Assembly (NCBI RefSeq): GCF_902497855.1
Contig: NZ_CABVHU010000012.1
Span: forward strand, 186,001 to 250,000
From: Pseudomonas fluorescens
GTDB lineage: Bacteria > Pseudomonadota > Gammaproteobacteria > Pseudomonadales > Pseudomonadaceae
Length of the DNA: 64,000 bases
Direction: 5' to 3'
Shown: piece by piece, positions 15,541 through 24,933 of the stretch
How positions within the stretch are numbered: the first letter of the stretch is position 1
Layout of the letters: each line of letters opens with the position of its first letter
Made by a program: the position numbers and the translations under genes
The notes under the pieces: generated by a model
Database searches by the model: none
Told to the model about the DNA's origin: nothing
What the model saw: the letters and a program-made list of their open reading frames with translations, nothing else

Positions 15541-17505
15541 TCAAAGCCGAAAGTGCCCGACCATCCCCTTCAACTCAACCCCCAGCTGCGCCAGCTCAAT
15601 ACTGGACGCCGCATTGCCCCGCATCGCCAACGAAGACTGATCCGCACTGGCGCGAATACTCGTCACGCTGCGATTGATCTCATCCGCCACCGAACTCTGC
15701 TCCTCGGCAGCCGCCGCGATCTGCTGGTTCATTTGCTGAATCAAGGATACCGCCGCGGCAATACTGCCCAGCGCACTCTCAGTCTGCAGCGCATCGCTGA
15801 CCGCCAGCTTCACCAACTCACCACTGTTCTCAATCTGCTGTACCGATGACTGCGCCGCCGAACGCAAGGCGCTGACCAGTCGCTCGATCTCCTCGGTCGA
15901 TTGCTGGGTCCGCTTGGCCAACGCTCGCACCTCATCGGCCACCACCGCAAAGCCCCGGCCCTGCTCGCCGGCCCGTGCCGCCTCGATAGCGGCGTTGAGC
16001 GCCAACAGGTTGGTTTGCTCGGCCACGCTCTTGATGACACCGAGCACCGTGCCGATGTTGTGGATTTGCGCACTCAAGCTTTCGATGCTCGAACTGGCCG
16101 AGGTCGCAGAATCTGCCAGTTGCTCGATCCGGGCCATGTTCTGGCGTACCACCTGCTGACCGCTTTCCACCTTGTCGTCCGCCGTCTGCGCGGCCTGAGC
16201 CGCCTCTTCCGCATTACGCGCAACGTCGTGTACGGTCGCGGTCATCTGATTCATCGCCGTAGCGACCTGTTCGGTTTCTTCCTTCTGGCTGCTGACTTCC
16301 AGATTGGTCTGCTCGGTCACCGCCGACAGGGTTTGCGCCGAACTGGCCAGCTGCTCGATGCCGGCCTGCAACCCGCTGACAATAGTGCTGAGCCCGGCCC
16401 CCATCTGTTGCATGGCCTGCATCAATTGACCGATCTCGTCACGACGGGCCACTTCGACCGTCGCACTCAAATCGCCGGCGGCGATCTGTTGCGCAACACG
16501 GATCACACTGCGCAACGGTGTCACGATCAACCGGGTAATCACCCATGCCGCAATCAACCCGACCAGCAAGGCCAGCGCGGAGGAGCCGATGATCAGCCAC
16601 GAATTCTTTTTCAGCTCGGTCTGCATCGACTGGTCTTCGGTGACATAGGCCTTGTCCACCCGCTCCACCACTTGCGCGGCGCGCTGATGCAGTTGCTCAT
16701 AGACGATTTTTTCCTGGGCCAGCAGGCCCGTGTATTCGGCGAGTTTTTCGCTGAAACCGCCGATGTGGCCGGCCACTTCATTGAGCACCGTCTGGTAGCC
16801 CTCATCCTTGACCGTGGTTTTCAGTTGCTCAGCTTGGGTCAGCGCCTGGTCGGCCTGTTCGATCTTGCCCTGCGCGGCGCTGTCGTCCCCCTTGCGGCTC
16901 TGGTCCAGGCGCACGCGCGCTTCGTTCATGGCCTGCAACATCAGCCGCGACACCTGGCTGACCTGACTGGCTTGCTCGATGAACTGCGCGCCGTCATTGC
17001 CTGCGGATTCTTTCAAGGTATAGGCACCGTCATCGGCCAGCCCGGCCTGCAGCACATCGAGGTTATTGGCCACGCTGGACACCGACCAACTGGCCATTTC
17101 CAACGCCAGGTCCTTGGCCTGGCTGAGCGAGACGAACTCGTCGAAGGCCTTGCGATAGGCACCCAGGGCTTGTTCGACATCATTCATCACCGGCACGTTG
17201 GCCGCCGATTGTGCCTTGAGTTCGGTTGCCAGGGCGATCAGGCCGTCAACGCCCTTGTGCAGGGCGTCGGCGGTTTTCGGGTTGCCGTGCAACGCGTACT
17301 CCTGTTCAAGCAAGCGCACCTTGAGCAGACCGCTGTTGAGCGACGACATTTTTTTGAGCCCGTCGAAGCGCTGACTGATGGTCTGCAGGGACGCTACGCC
17401 GATGGCCGCCACCACGGCGGTCAACAGCAATACGAGTGCAAACCCGATCCCCAGCTTTTTCGCCATACCGAGGTTGGCAAAACGTCCTTGCACGGCCGAA
17501 TTCAT
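15541..17505 (-). CDS. Methyl-accepting chemotaxis protein with HBM-type sensor domain
   Basis: A 654-residue chemoreceptor. Transmembrane helix 1 spans about residues 13-36. A helical periplasmic domain of about 250 residues follows, the size of an HBM (helical bimodular) domain as in McpS. Transmembrane helix 2 (WLIIGSSALALLVGLIAAW) lies near 300. HAMP and the signalling domain follow, with the hairpin tip around EQTNLLALNAAIEAARAGEQGRGFAVVADEVR. The ATG at 17505 gives the usual short positively charged N-terminus (MAKKLGIGF follows). HBM receptors often sense TCA-cycle acids, but the ligand is not readable here. No CheR/CheB pentapeptide tail is present. Confidence 0.9.
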   Translation of the reverse strand: MNSAVQGRFANLGMAKKLGIGFALVLLLTAVVAAIGVASLQTISQRFDGLKKMSSLNSGLLKVRLLEQEYALHGNPKTADALHKGVDGLIALATELKAQSAANVPVMNDVEQALGAYRKAFDEFVSLSQAKDLALEMASWSVSSVANNLDVLQAGLADDGAYTLKESAGNDGAQFIEQASQVSQVSRLMLQAMNEARVRLDQSRKGDDSAAQGKIEQADQALTQAEQLKTTVKDEGYQTVLNEVAGHIGGFSEKLAEYTGLLAQEKIVYEQLHQRAAQVVERVDKAYVTEDQSMQTELKKNSWLIIGSSALALLVGLIAAWVITRLIVTPLRSVIRVAQQIAAGDLSATVEVARRDEIGQLMQAMQQMGAGLSTIVSGLQAGIEQLASSAQTLSAVTEQTNLEVSSQKEETEQVATAMNQMTATVHDVARNAEEAAQAAQTADDKVESGQQVVRQNMARIEQLADSATSASSSIESLSAQIHNIGTVLGVIKSVAEQTNLLALNAAIEAARAGEQGRGFAVVADEVRALAKRTQQSTEEIERLVSALRSAAQSSVQQIENSGELVKLAVSDALQTESALGSIAAAVSLIQQMNQQIAAAAEEQSSVADEINRSVTSIRASADQSSLAMRGNAASSIELAQLGVELKGMVGHFRL

Positions 17506-17613
17506 TGCACTGGGTCCCCTGGTAGCGTCTGTCGACGCAGAGTCGCAACGGGCCTGTATCAACACAAGTCTCTGGCAACGGAATAATGGCAAAAAGCTAC
17601 GCCACCGTCGTTT

Positions 17614-19005
17614 TCAGAACGCTTGAGGTCGATCCAAGGCAGTAGCTTGGAAAAACGCCCGGGCTCGCGGATCACTGGCATAGGCCACGTTGATACGCTG
17701 CCAGTCACCGGGTTCGCCGGCGGGACTGAAGGCCGTCGCAGAAGACAGCAGGACACCGAAGCGCTGTGCCTGGGCCCGCACCTGAGCGTAGTCGGCCATC
17801 CGCGAGCGCGCCCAGATGAACAAGCCCCCGGCGGGCTTGCCGAAAACTTCCCACTCAGCGTCTTCGAGCAACTGCAACGCGGCCAACCGGTCGCTGTGCA
17901 AACGCTGGCGTTGGCGCTGCACCAGCTTGCGATAGGCGCCACTGGCCAACAGACACGCCAGCACCGATTCGCAAAACCGTGACGCGCCCATGCTGCTGAT
18001 CATCTTGACCTCGGCCAATCGTGAAATAACCCCGGCACCGGCTGCCACAAAACCGACCCGTAACGAGCTGCTGAGGGTTTTGGAGAAACTGCCGACATAG
18101 ATCACGTTGTCCGTGGTATCCAGCGCGGCGAGTCGCGTACCGGGTCCGCTGGATAAATCCGCATAGACGTCATCTTCGACCACCAGCACCCTGTGGATTT
18201 TCGCCAGTTGCAAAACCCGCCGGGCCACCTTCGGCGTCAGGCTGCTGCCCGTTGGATTGTGATAGAAACTGTTGATGAACACTGCACGGGGCCGGTACTG
18301 CAGGAGCAGCGCCTCGAGCACTTCGAGATCGGGCCCGCTCGGCGTTCGCGGCACCTCGATCATGTTGACGCCATGCAGCCTGAGCAGCTTGAACAGCATC
18401 GAGTACCCGGGACTTTCCACCACCACGCACTCCCCCGGCTTGAGCAAGGTGCGCACAATCAGGTCAAGCCCCTGGCTGGCGCCCGCCGTTGTCAGGATCT
18501 GGCACTCCTGCACGGCGATATCCAGTTGAAGCAGGCGCTTGAGAATGTGTTGGCGCAGGGCTGGCAGCCCCAGCGGGGTGCCATAGTTGAACAGGCCTGC
18601 CATGTCGGTGCGACTGACCTGACGGATCGCGTAACCCAGGTCGTCAGTCTCGCGCCAGCTGACGGGCAATCCACCACAGCCCAGCTTCAGTTCACCCAGG
18701 ACGCCAGCGTGCCTGACCGCCGCGCCTTCGAACCAGGGGTAGTCCCGTTGCCTGCGAGCAGCCAATGCCGGGTCGGCGACAAAAAAACCGCTGCCATGTC
18801 GCGACGCCAGCACCCCTTCAGCGACCAGACGCTCACACGCTTCAACGACGCTGGATTGACTGAGCAGATTATCCCGCGCGATTTGCCGCGCAGAAGGTAA
18901 ACGCGTCCCCGGCAATACCTCGCTTTGACGGAGCCAGCCCGCCAGCGCATCGACAATTTGGTGGACGAGCGGCACCAGGGCCTGTCGATCGATTCTCAAT
19001 TCCAT
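17614..19005 (-). CDS. MocR-family GntR/aminotransferase-like transcriptional regulator
   Basis: A 463-residue PLP-binding regulator. An N-terminal GntR winged helix (residues 1-75, with RLPSARQIARDNLLSQSSVVEACERL) is fused to a class I aminotransferase domain. The PLP lysine lies in VGSFSKTLSSSLR, with the cofactor Asp/Tyr in VVEDDVYADL. The ATG at 19005 has AGGAG eleven bases upstream. It lies downstream of, and in the same direction as, the SDR gene with 154 bases between. MocR proteins usually regulate vitamin B6, GABA or taurine genes. No such target is adjacent, so the target is unknown. Confidence 0.9.
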   Translation of the reverse strand: MELRIDRQALVPLVHQIVDALAGWLRQSEVLPGTRLPSARQIARDNLLSQSSVVEACERLVAEGVLASRHGSGFFVADPALAARRQRDYPWFEGAAVRHAGVLGELKLGCGGLPVSWRETDDLGYAIRQVSRTDMAGLFNYGTPLGLPALRQHILKRLLQLDIAVQECQILTTAGASQGLDLIVRTLLKPGECVVVESPGYSMLFKLLRLHGVNMIEVPRTPSGPDLEVLEALLLQYRPRAVFINSFYHNPTGSSLTPKVARRVLQLAKIHRVLVVEDDVYADLSSGPGTRLAALDTTDNVIYVGSFSKTLSSSLRVGFVAAGAGVISRLAEVKMISSMGASRFCESVLACLLASGAYRKLVQRQRQRLHSDRLAALQLLEDAEWEVFGKPAGGLFIWARSRMADYAQVRAQAQRFGVLLSSATAFSPAGEPGDWQRINVAYASDPRARAFFQATALDRPQAF

Positions 19006-19159
19006 GAGCAAGCAAACTCCTGTTCGTTTTGCTGGAACAGTTAATCACAGGAGTGCTCGATGGGATGTGCGACAACGCCGCCAGAATCTTCGGTTCTAAC
19101 CATTGGAAACACATTGTCCGGCGTTTTCACCGAAGATAAAAAAACCACATGGGTGTGGG

Positions 19160-19921
19160 TCAGAATGCCGTGACGCCACCGTCCACCGCCAATGAGTGGC
19201 CGGTGGTGAACGCGGCACCATCGCTGCACAGGTACAGCACCGCGCTGGCAATCTCCTCGACCTTGCCAATGCGACCCACCGGATGCATGGCATTGGCGAA
19301 CTCGCCCTTCCTGGGATCCGCTTCATGGGCGCGGCGGAACATGTCGGTATCGATCACAGCCGGACACACCGCATTCACGCGAATCTTTTTCTTGGCGTAT
19401 TCGATGGCCGCCGATTTGGTCAGACCGATCACTGCATGCTTCGAGGCCGCGTAGATACTCATCTTCGGTGCCGCTCCCAGGCCGGCCACCGAAGCGGTGT
19501 TGACGATCGCACCACCGCCCTGAGCCAGCAGCAAGGGCAATTGGTACTTCATGCACAACCAGACACCTTTGACATTGACGCCCATGATCGCGTCGAACTC
19601 GTCGATCGTACCTTCGGCCAGTTTGCCTTTTTCGATCTCGATGCCGGCGTTGTTGAAGGCATAGTCGAGACGGCCGTAGGTATTCACGACTTGGTCCATC
19701 AGGTTTTTCACATCGCTTTCCAGTGTGACGTTGCAACGCACGAAGGTTGCTTCACCGCCAGCCGTGCGAATCAACGCCACCGTGCCCTCGCCACCCGCCG
19801 TGTCGAGGTCGGCAACCACCACTTTCAAGCCCTCGGCGGCGAACGCCTGGGCGGTCGCACGGCCAATTCCGGCCGCCGCTCCTGTCACCACTGCCACCTG
19901 GCCGGAAAACGTCATGCTCAT
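19160..19921 (-). CDS. Short-chain dehydrogenase/reductase (SDR)
   Basis: A 253-residue classical SDR. The nucleotide-binding motif TGAAAGIG lies at residues 13-20, and Asp37-Leu-Asp in VVADLD suggests NAD preference. NNAG sits near residue 90, with catalytic Ser in NTASVAG and YAASK. The C-terminal DGG motif is present (LAVDGGVTAF). The substrate is unknown; many close annotations read glucose 1-dehydrogenase or generic SDR. The start ATG at 19921 has a second in-frame ATG two codons later. Confidence 0.9.
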   Translation of the reverse strand: MSMTFSGQVAVVTGAAAGIGRATAQAFAAEGLKVVVADLDTAGGEGTVALIRTAGGEATFVRCNVTLESDVKNLMDQVVNTYGRLDYAFNNAGIEIEKGKLAEGTIDEFDAIMGVNVKGVWLCMKYQLPLLLAQGGGAIVNTASVAGLGAAPKMSIYAASKHAVIGLTKSAAIEYAKKKIRVNAVCPAVIDTDMFRRAHEADPRKGEFANAMHPVGRIGKVEEIASAVLYLCSDGAAFTTGHSLAVDGGVTAF

Positions 19922-20155
19922 TGTTATGTCCTTGTAGAGAAGATGCGGGGGTTCGCAAGCCGCAGTCTAGCCACAGGCATCCCTGACGCGGCAGCACTAT
20001 CAGAAGGCCGGTTGAGTGCCCATGAGTGGCAGTGATAAACCCGCCAGGCCAGCCATCACTGTTCTGGATCGGCCTGCATTCGCCGCATCGGCCTGACTTG
20101 CGGCATTGCTCATCAAGGGCTATCAACAAGACTTCATTCATCTTGAGTGCCTGTC

Positions 20156-21160
20156 ATGACTACCCAGACCAATCGCCAGTTCCTGCTCGCCAAACGTCCG
20201 GTGGGTGCGGCAACCCGCGAGACCTTTACCTATCAGCAAGTACCGGTCGGCGAACCGGCCGCGGGTCAGATTCTGGTCAAGAACGAATACCTGTCCCTGG
20301 ACCCGGCCATGCGCGGCTGGATGAACGAGGGCAAGTCCTATATTCCGCCAGTCGGTATCGGTGAAGTGATGCGCGCCTTGGGTGTAGGCCAGGTCATTGC
20401 CTCGAGCAATCCGGGGTTTGCGGTCGGGGACTACGTCAACGGTGCTCTGGGGGTGCAGGATTATTTCCTCGGCGAGCCACGTGGCTTCTACAAAGTCGAT
20501 CCGAAACTGGCGCCGCTGCCGCGCTATCTTTCGGCACTGGGCATGACCGGGATGACCGCTTACTTCGCCCTGCTCGATGTCGGTGCGCCCAAGGCCGGCG
20601 ACACCGTGGTGCTCTCGGGCGCGGCCGGTGCGGTGGGCAGCATTGCCGGGCAGATTGCCAAGCTCAAGGGTTGCCGCGTCGTCGGCATCGCGGGGGGTGC
20701 CGACAAGTGCCGGTTCCTGATCGACGAACTGGGTTTTGACGGTGCCATCGATTACAAGAACGAAGACGTCCACGCCGGGCTCAAGCGCGAGTGCCCGAAA
20801 GGTGTGGATGTGTACTTCGATAACGTCGGCGGCGATATCCTCGACGCCGTGCTGAGCCGCCTGAACCTGAAGGCACGGGTGGTGATTTGCGGCGCCATCA
20901 GCCAGTACAACAACAAGGAAGCGGTCAAAGGTCCGGCCAACTACCTGTCGCTGCTGGTCAACCGCGCGCGGATGGAAGGTTTCGTGGTGATGGATTACGC
21001 CGCACAGTACGCCGCTGCCGCGCAGGAAATGGCTGGCTGGATGGCCAACGGGCAGCTCAAGAGCAAGGAAGACATCGTCGAAGGGCTCGAGACGTTCCCG
21101 GAGACGCTGATGAAGTTGTTCAGCGGGGAGAATTTCGGGAAGTTGGTTCTGAAGGTTTAA
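20156..21160 (+). CDS. Zinc-independent MDR-family NADP-dependent oxidoreductase
   Basis: A 334-residue medium-chain reductase related to leukotriene B4 dehydrogenase and curcumin/alkenal reductases (YncB/CurA type). It has the LSLDPAMRGWM substrate-loop signature at residues 44-54 and the nucleotide-binding SGAAGAVGS near 155. It lacks the structural and catalytic zinc cysteines of alcohol dehydrogenases. The start at 20156 has TTGAG eight bases upstream. It probably reduces alpha,beta-unsaturated carbonyls with NADPH. It stands alone, followed by a REP array. Confidence 0.9.
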   Translation: MTTQTNRQFLLAKRPVGAATRETFTYQQVPVGEPAAGQILVKNEYLSLDPAMRGWMNEGKSYIPPVGIGEVMRALGVGQVIASSNPGFAVGDYVNGALGVQDYFLGEPRGFYKVDPKLAPLPRYLSALGMTGMTAYFALLDVGAPKAGDTVVLSGAAGAVGSIAGQIAKLKGCRVVGIAGGADKCRFLIDELGFDGAIDYKNEDVHAGLKRECPKGVDVYFDNVGGDILDAVLSRLNLKARVVICGAISQYNNKEAVKGPANYLSLLVNRARMEGFVVMDYAAQYAAAAQEMAGWMANGQLKSKEDIVEGLETFPETLMKLFSGENFGKLVLKV

Positions 21161-21169
21161 CGCAGGCCC

Positions 21170-21391
21170 GTAGGAGCCGGCTTGCTGGCGATGCAGGCAC
21201 CGAGGTGGTTCAGATACACCGCGGTGACGCCTTCGCCAGCAAGCCGGCTCCTACAGCGATAGCAGCACCGCGGTGGTTCAGATACACCGCGGTGATGCCT
21301 TCGCCAGCAAGCCGGCTCCTACAGCGATAGCAGCACCGCGGTGATTCAGATACACCGCGGTGATATCTTCGCCAGCAAGCCGGCTCCTACA
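21170..21391. repeat. Tandem REP array, 68-bp period
   Basis: One forward REP (from 21170) is followed by three inverted REPs beginning at 21231, 21299 and 21367, exactly 68 bases apart. Each inverted REP plus spacer (ACCGCGGTG, TTCAGATACACCGCGGTGAT) is nearly identical, so the 68-bp unit has been amplified in tandem. It fills the gap between the converging oxidoreductase and pyrF genes. Confidence 0.9.
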
Positions 21392-21396
21392 GGGGG

Positions 21397-22095
21397 TCAG
21401 GCGAGTTCGGCCACTACGGCGGCGAGGGCCTTGGCCGGATCTGCCGCCTGGCTGATCGGACGGCCGATCACCAGATAGTCGGAGCCGGCATCCAGCGCTT
21501 GACGCGGGGTCAGGATACGGCGCTGATCGTCCTGGGCGCTGCCCGCCGGACGAATCCCCGGGGTCACCAGTTGCAGCGACGGGTGAGCCGATTTCAGGGC
21601 CTGGGCTTCCAGGGCCGAACAGACCAGACCGTCCATCCCGGCTTTTTCCGCCAGGGCGGCCAGACGCAGCACCTGCTCCTGTGGCTCGATGTCCAGGCCG
21701 ATACCTGCCAGGTCCTCACGTTCCATGCTGGTCAGCACGGTCACGCCGATCAACAGCGGCTTCGGGCCGGTGCGCTGGTCGAGCACTTCGCGGCAAGCGG
21801 CCATCATGCGCAGACCACCGGAACAGTGCACGTTGACCATCCACACGCCCATTTCCGCAGCCGCCTTGACGGCCATGGCGGTGGTATTCGGTATGTCGTG
21901 GAACTTGAGGTCCAGGAATACTTCGAAACCCTTGTCACGCAGGGTGCCGACGATTTCCGAGGCGCAGCTGGTAAACAGTTCCTTACCGACTTTGACCCGG
22001 CACAGCTTCGGGTCCAACTGATCGGCCAGCTTCAGTGCGGCGTCACGGGTAGGGAAATCCAGGGCGACGATGATGGGAGTCTGGCAGGCGGACAT
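21397..22095 (-). CDS. pyrF: Orotidine 5'-phosphate decarboxylase
   Basis: A 232-residue enzyme that decarboxylates OMP to UMP, the last step of pyrimidine nucleotide synthesis. It is a TIM barrel with VALDFPTRD at residues 10-18. The catalytic charged network Lys-Asp-x-Lys shows as FLDLKFHDIPNT, and the phosphate-binding PGIRPAGSAQDDQ and YLVIGRPI motifs lie near the end. The start MSACQTP at 22095 is chosen because the residues before it in the frame are not family-like. It is monocistronic, and its stop lies a few bases from the REP array. Confidence 0.97.
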   Translation of the reverse strand: MSACQTPIIVALDFPTRDAALKLADQLDPKLCRVKVGKELFTSCASEIVGTLRDKGFEVFLDLKFHDIPNTTAMAVKAAAEMGVWMVNVHCSGGLRMMAACREVLDQRTGPKPLLIGVTVLTSMEREDLAGIGLDIEPQEQVLRLAALAEKAGMDGLVCSALEAQALKSAHPSLQLVTPGIRPAGSAQDDQRRILTPRQALDAGSDYLVIGRPISQAADPAKALAAVVAELA

Positions 22096-22284
22096 GAGTG
22101 GGCTCTCAGGCAGGTCGAAATCGGCGCGCATTGTAGCGGAACCAGCGGCGCTGCGGGACCCGATGATCGGTAAATCGTCGAGGCGGCTCCAGCAAGCCTG
22201 GCCCCTTGCGCCCGATGTGTCGAGTTCGATTCAACACGCCCACGCCATCAGCTGCCAGGTCGAACCGCGCACCACCGAGGCCTC

Positions 22285-23340
22285 TCAAGGCCGGCGATCC
22301 TCAACCCGGGCCTGAGACTTGCTCCAGTCGGTCAGCAAGCTGTAAGCCACGGCCAACAAGGTCGGCCCGATAAACAAACCGATGAAGCCAAACGCAATCA
22401 GCCCGCCAAACACCCCGAGCAACACAATCACCAAGGGCAAATTCCCGCCCCGACTGATCAGGTAAGGCTTGAGCACGTTGTCGACCCCGCTGATGATGAA
22501 CATCCCCCAGCACCCGAGGAACACCGCCATCCCGTAATCCCCCTTCCAGGCCAGCCAGGCCGTGGCCGGAATCCACACCAGCGGTGGCCCCATCGGAATC
22601 AGGCTCAGCAGGAACGTGACGATCCCCAGCACCAGCGCCCCGGGAACCCCGGCAATCAGGAACCCGATCAACGCCAGAACCGCCTGGGCCGCCGCCGTCC
22701 CGATCACCCCGTTCACCACGCGTTGTACCGTTCCCGCCACCAGTTCGATGTAATAGCCGGCTCGATCGCCGATCAGCCGCTGCAGCAACCCATGAACAAA
22801 CGCCGCCAGCCGCGGCCCGTCGCGGTAGAAAAAGAACACAAAGACAATGCTCAACGTCAGTTCGAGAATCCCGCCACCGATCTGCGCGCTGCGCGCCAGC
22901 AACCAGTTACCGACCTGGCCCAGATAGGGCTTGATCGCCAGCATCATCGCCGCGCCCTGCTGATCGATACTGTTCCAGATGCCCACCAGCCGCTCGCCCA
23001 CCAAGGGAATACTGCCCAGCCAGACCGGTGCTTCGGGCAGGCCATCGACCTGCACATCCTTGATGAACGCCGTAGCGTCGCGCACATGATCCGCCAGGTT
23101 GAACCCCAGCCATACCAGAGGCGCCGCCACCAGCACCATCCAGCCCATGGTCAGGAGCGCCGCCGCCAGGGATTCGCGCCCGTTGAGCCAGCGGGTCAGC
23201 AAACGCATCAGCGGCCAGCTGGCGAAGGCCAGCACCGCGCCCCAGAACAACGCGGACCAGAAAGGCGCCATCACCCAGAAGCTCGCGCCAAACAGCACCA
23301 GGAGCAGGATCTGCACCAACAGCCGATCGTTATTGATCAT
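22285..23340 (-). CDS. AI-2E family transporter / permease
   Basis: A 351-residue polytopic membrane protein (PF01594) with about eight hydrophobic segments. Family blocks include SIVFVFFFYRDGPRL and GVFGGLIAFGFIGLFIGP near the C-terminus. Despite the family name, members include Na+/H+ antiporters and permeases of unknown cargo, and E. coli TqsA is linked to AI-2 export. No luxS or lsr genes lie in the window, so an AI-2 role is unsupported. The ATG at 23340 begins MINNDRLLV. Confidence 0.87.
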   Translation of the reverse strand: MINNDRLLVQILLLVLFGASFWVMAPFWSALFWGAVLAFASWPLMRLLTRWLNGRESLAAALLTMGWMVLVAAPLVWLGFNLADHVRDATAFIKDVQVDGLPEAPVWLGSIPLVGERLVGIWNSIDQQGAAMMLAIKPYLGQVGNWLLARSAQIGGGILELTLSIVFVFFFYRDGPRLAAFVHGLLQRLIGDRAGYYIELVAGTVQRVVNGVIGTAAAQAVLALIGFLIAGVPGALVLGIVTFLLSLIPMGPPLVWIPATAWLAWKGDYGMAVFLGCWGMFIISGVDNVLKPYLISRGGNLPLVIVLLGVFGGLIAFGFIGLFIGPTLLAVAYSLLTDWSKSQARVEDRRP

Positions 23341-23408
23341 CCCAGTCTCGAAAAAAGTCAGTCAGCCAAAAAGTAGGTGAACACGCGAGCGCGTTCACCC
23401 GATATAGC

Positions 23409-24227
23409 TTATCGCAACAGTTCGAGGTGCAGGCCAGAGCCTTCGACACTGCCGGCTTCCATTCTGGCCGTGCGCACGCCCTGCCCGATCAGGGCCTGGC
23501 GCCAGGCTTCGGCCTTGGGCCCGGAAATACTGACCCGCAAGGTGGTATCAAGATTCAATCCACGGGAGATCAAGCGCAGCCAGGTCTCGTCGGGATCGCC
23601 GGTCAGTTTGGGGAAATCGAGCTCACCGGTGCTCTTTAGCTCGCGCAATAAGGTCGCGGACGTCGGCAGCAAATCCCCCAGCGGTGCCGCGGCATCGAAT
23701 TGTTCTACGTGCAGATAGGCTTTGCGATTGCCGCGAGTGATGCTGTACAGCGCCACCAGGGTGTTGTCCTGCGGCGCCGCCAGACGCAACAGCAGATACG
23801 CTTGCTGATCGTCGGCGCCATAGAGCTTGGCGTTGCCGAAGACATCGTTGGCCCACAGGCTGCTTTCCCCGCAATCCCGCGCCTGGCACCAGAACAGCAA
23901 CTGGGCATCCTGCTTCTGCAGGGATTCGCGGGCGGCCGTGAAGGCGTCGATCGACGAGTGCTCCGGTGGCAACTCGTAGGTGACCGAGGTCGCATTGCCA
24001 CGGGCGCTGACCTGACCATCGAAGCGCAACTGGCCGCTGATCTTTCGGATCGATCCCAGCGGGTAGATCCGCTCGAGCTCGGCGGCCGGACGATAGTCGA
24101 CGATCTGCGCATCGGCCATGCGCGGCACGATCGGCAGGTCCTGACTGCCCGGGATATCGGCGGCAAAAGATGAAGAACTGAAACAGCACAGCGCCAGCAG
24201 ACTGAATGAACGCATGCTCGGGCTCAT
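23409..24227 (-). CDS. DUF4892 domain-containing secreted protein
   Basis: A 272-residue protein of the Pseudomonas DUF4892 family. A signal peptide is visible (MRSFSLLALCCFSSSSFA, cleavage after AFA). An OmpA-like position for the C-terminal half is possible, but no peptidoglycan motif is evident. The ATG at 24227 overlaps the stop of the GST gene by four bases; another ATG four codons later is also possible. It is the last gene of a tightly packed operon. Function unknown; I recall this order as PA1624-PA1621. Confidence 0.85.
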   Translation of the reverse strand: MSPSMRSFSLLALCCFSSSSFAADIPGSQDLPIVPRMADAQIVDYRPAAELERIYPLGSIRKISGQLRFDGQVSARGNATSVTYELPPEHSSIDAFTAARESLQKQDAQLLFWCQARDCGESSLWANDVFGNAKLYGADDQQAYLLLRLAAPQDNTLVALYSITRGNRKAYLHVEQFDAAAPLGDLLPTSATLLRELKSTGELDFPKLTGDPDETWLRLISRGLNLDTTLRVSISGPKAEAWRQALIGQGVRTARMEAGSVEGSGLHLELLR

Positions 24228-24883
24228 CGGATCAGCATGGCCTGGGCGCCTTTGACGACGCTGGCATCGTCGATGCGTTCGGGCACCAGCAGACCACGCT
24301 GCACGGCCGGGCGCGCCTCCATGGTCGCCATCCAGCGTTGCAAGGCGGACAAGCCCTCCACCTCGACGCCGGACCACTCGTGGCCACGCACCCAGGGAAA
24401 GGTCGCGATATCGGCAATGCTGTACTCGCCCGCCAGAAACTCTACCGCTTGCAGGCGCGTGTCGAGCACTTCATAGAGACGACGGGTTTCATGCTGGTAA
24501 CGGTCGATGGCACCCTGCAGTTTCTCAGGAAAATAGCGGAAAAACACGTTGGCCTGCCCCTGCATCGGGCCGATTCCGCCCATCTGGAACATCAGCCACT
24601 GCAACACCACCGAGCGCCCTTTCGGGTCCGTGGGCAGCAGCTTGCCGCTCAGTTCGGCGAGATAAATCAGGATGGCGCCGGACTCGAACACGGCAAAATC
24701 GCCATTGGCGCGGTCGACAATCGCCGGGATCCGGCCATTGGGATTGATCTTGAGGAAGTCCTCGGATTTCTGTTCCTTCTTGTCGAAACTCAAGGCGTGC
24801 ACCCTGTAGGGCAGGCCGAGCTCCTCGAGCACGATAGAGACCTTGTGGCCATTCGGGGTCGCAGCGGTATAGAGATCTATCAT
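24224..24883 (-). CDS. Glutathione S-transferase, Nu class (YfcG/YghU-like)
   Basis: A 219-residue GST-fold protein. The N-terminal motif TAATPNGHKVSIVLEELGLPY and the LKINPNGRIPAIVD cis-Pro strand are typical of the bacterial Nu class, which has disulphide-bond reductase activity with glutathione. In that class the Thr/Asn pair (ATPNG) replaces the catalytic Ser/Tyr. The C-terminal helical domain contains SIADIATFPWV. The start MIDLYTAA at 24883 is chosen as the family start. Confidence 0.9.
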   Translation of the reverse strand: MIDLYTAATPNGHKVSIVLEELGLPYRVHALSFDKKEQKSEDFLKINPNGRIPAIVDRANGDFAVFESGAILIYLAELSGKLLPTDPKGRSVVLQWLMFQMGGIGPMQGQANVFFRYFPEKLQGAIDRYQHETRRLYEVLDTRLQAVEFLAGEYSIADIATFPWVRGHEWSGVEVEGLSALQRWMATMEARPAVQRGLLVPERIDDASVVKGAQAMLIR

Positions 24884-24933
24884 GGTTGTCTCCCATTTCA
24901 ACCCGCCCAGCCTCGACAGTTGCCCGGCGCAAG

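Noticed and set aside
21170..21391. CRISPR array
   Set aside because: The repeated part contains REP palindromes and the spacers are nearly identical to each other; there are no unique spacers and no cas genes.
22285..23340. AI-2 exporter belonging to a quorum-sensing system with the cqsA-like gene
   Set aside because: The family name is historical; it is 9 kb away, with no luxS or lsr genes, and most members have other or unknown cargo.
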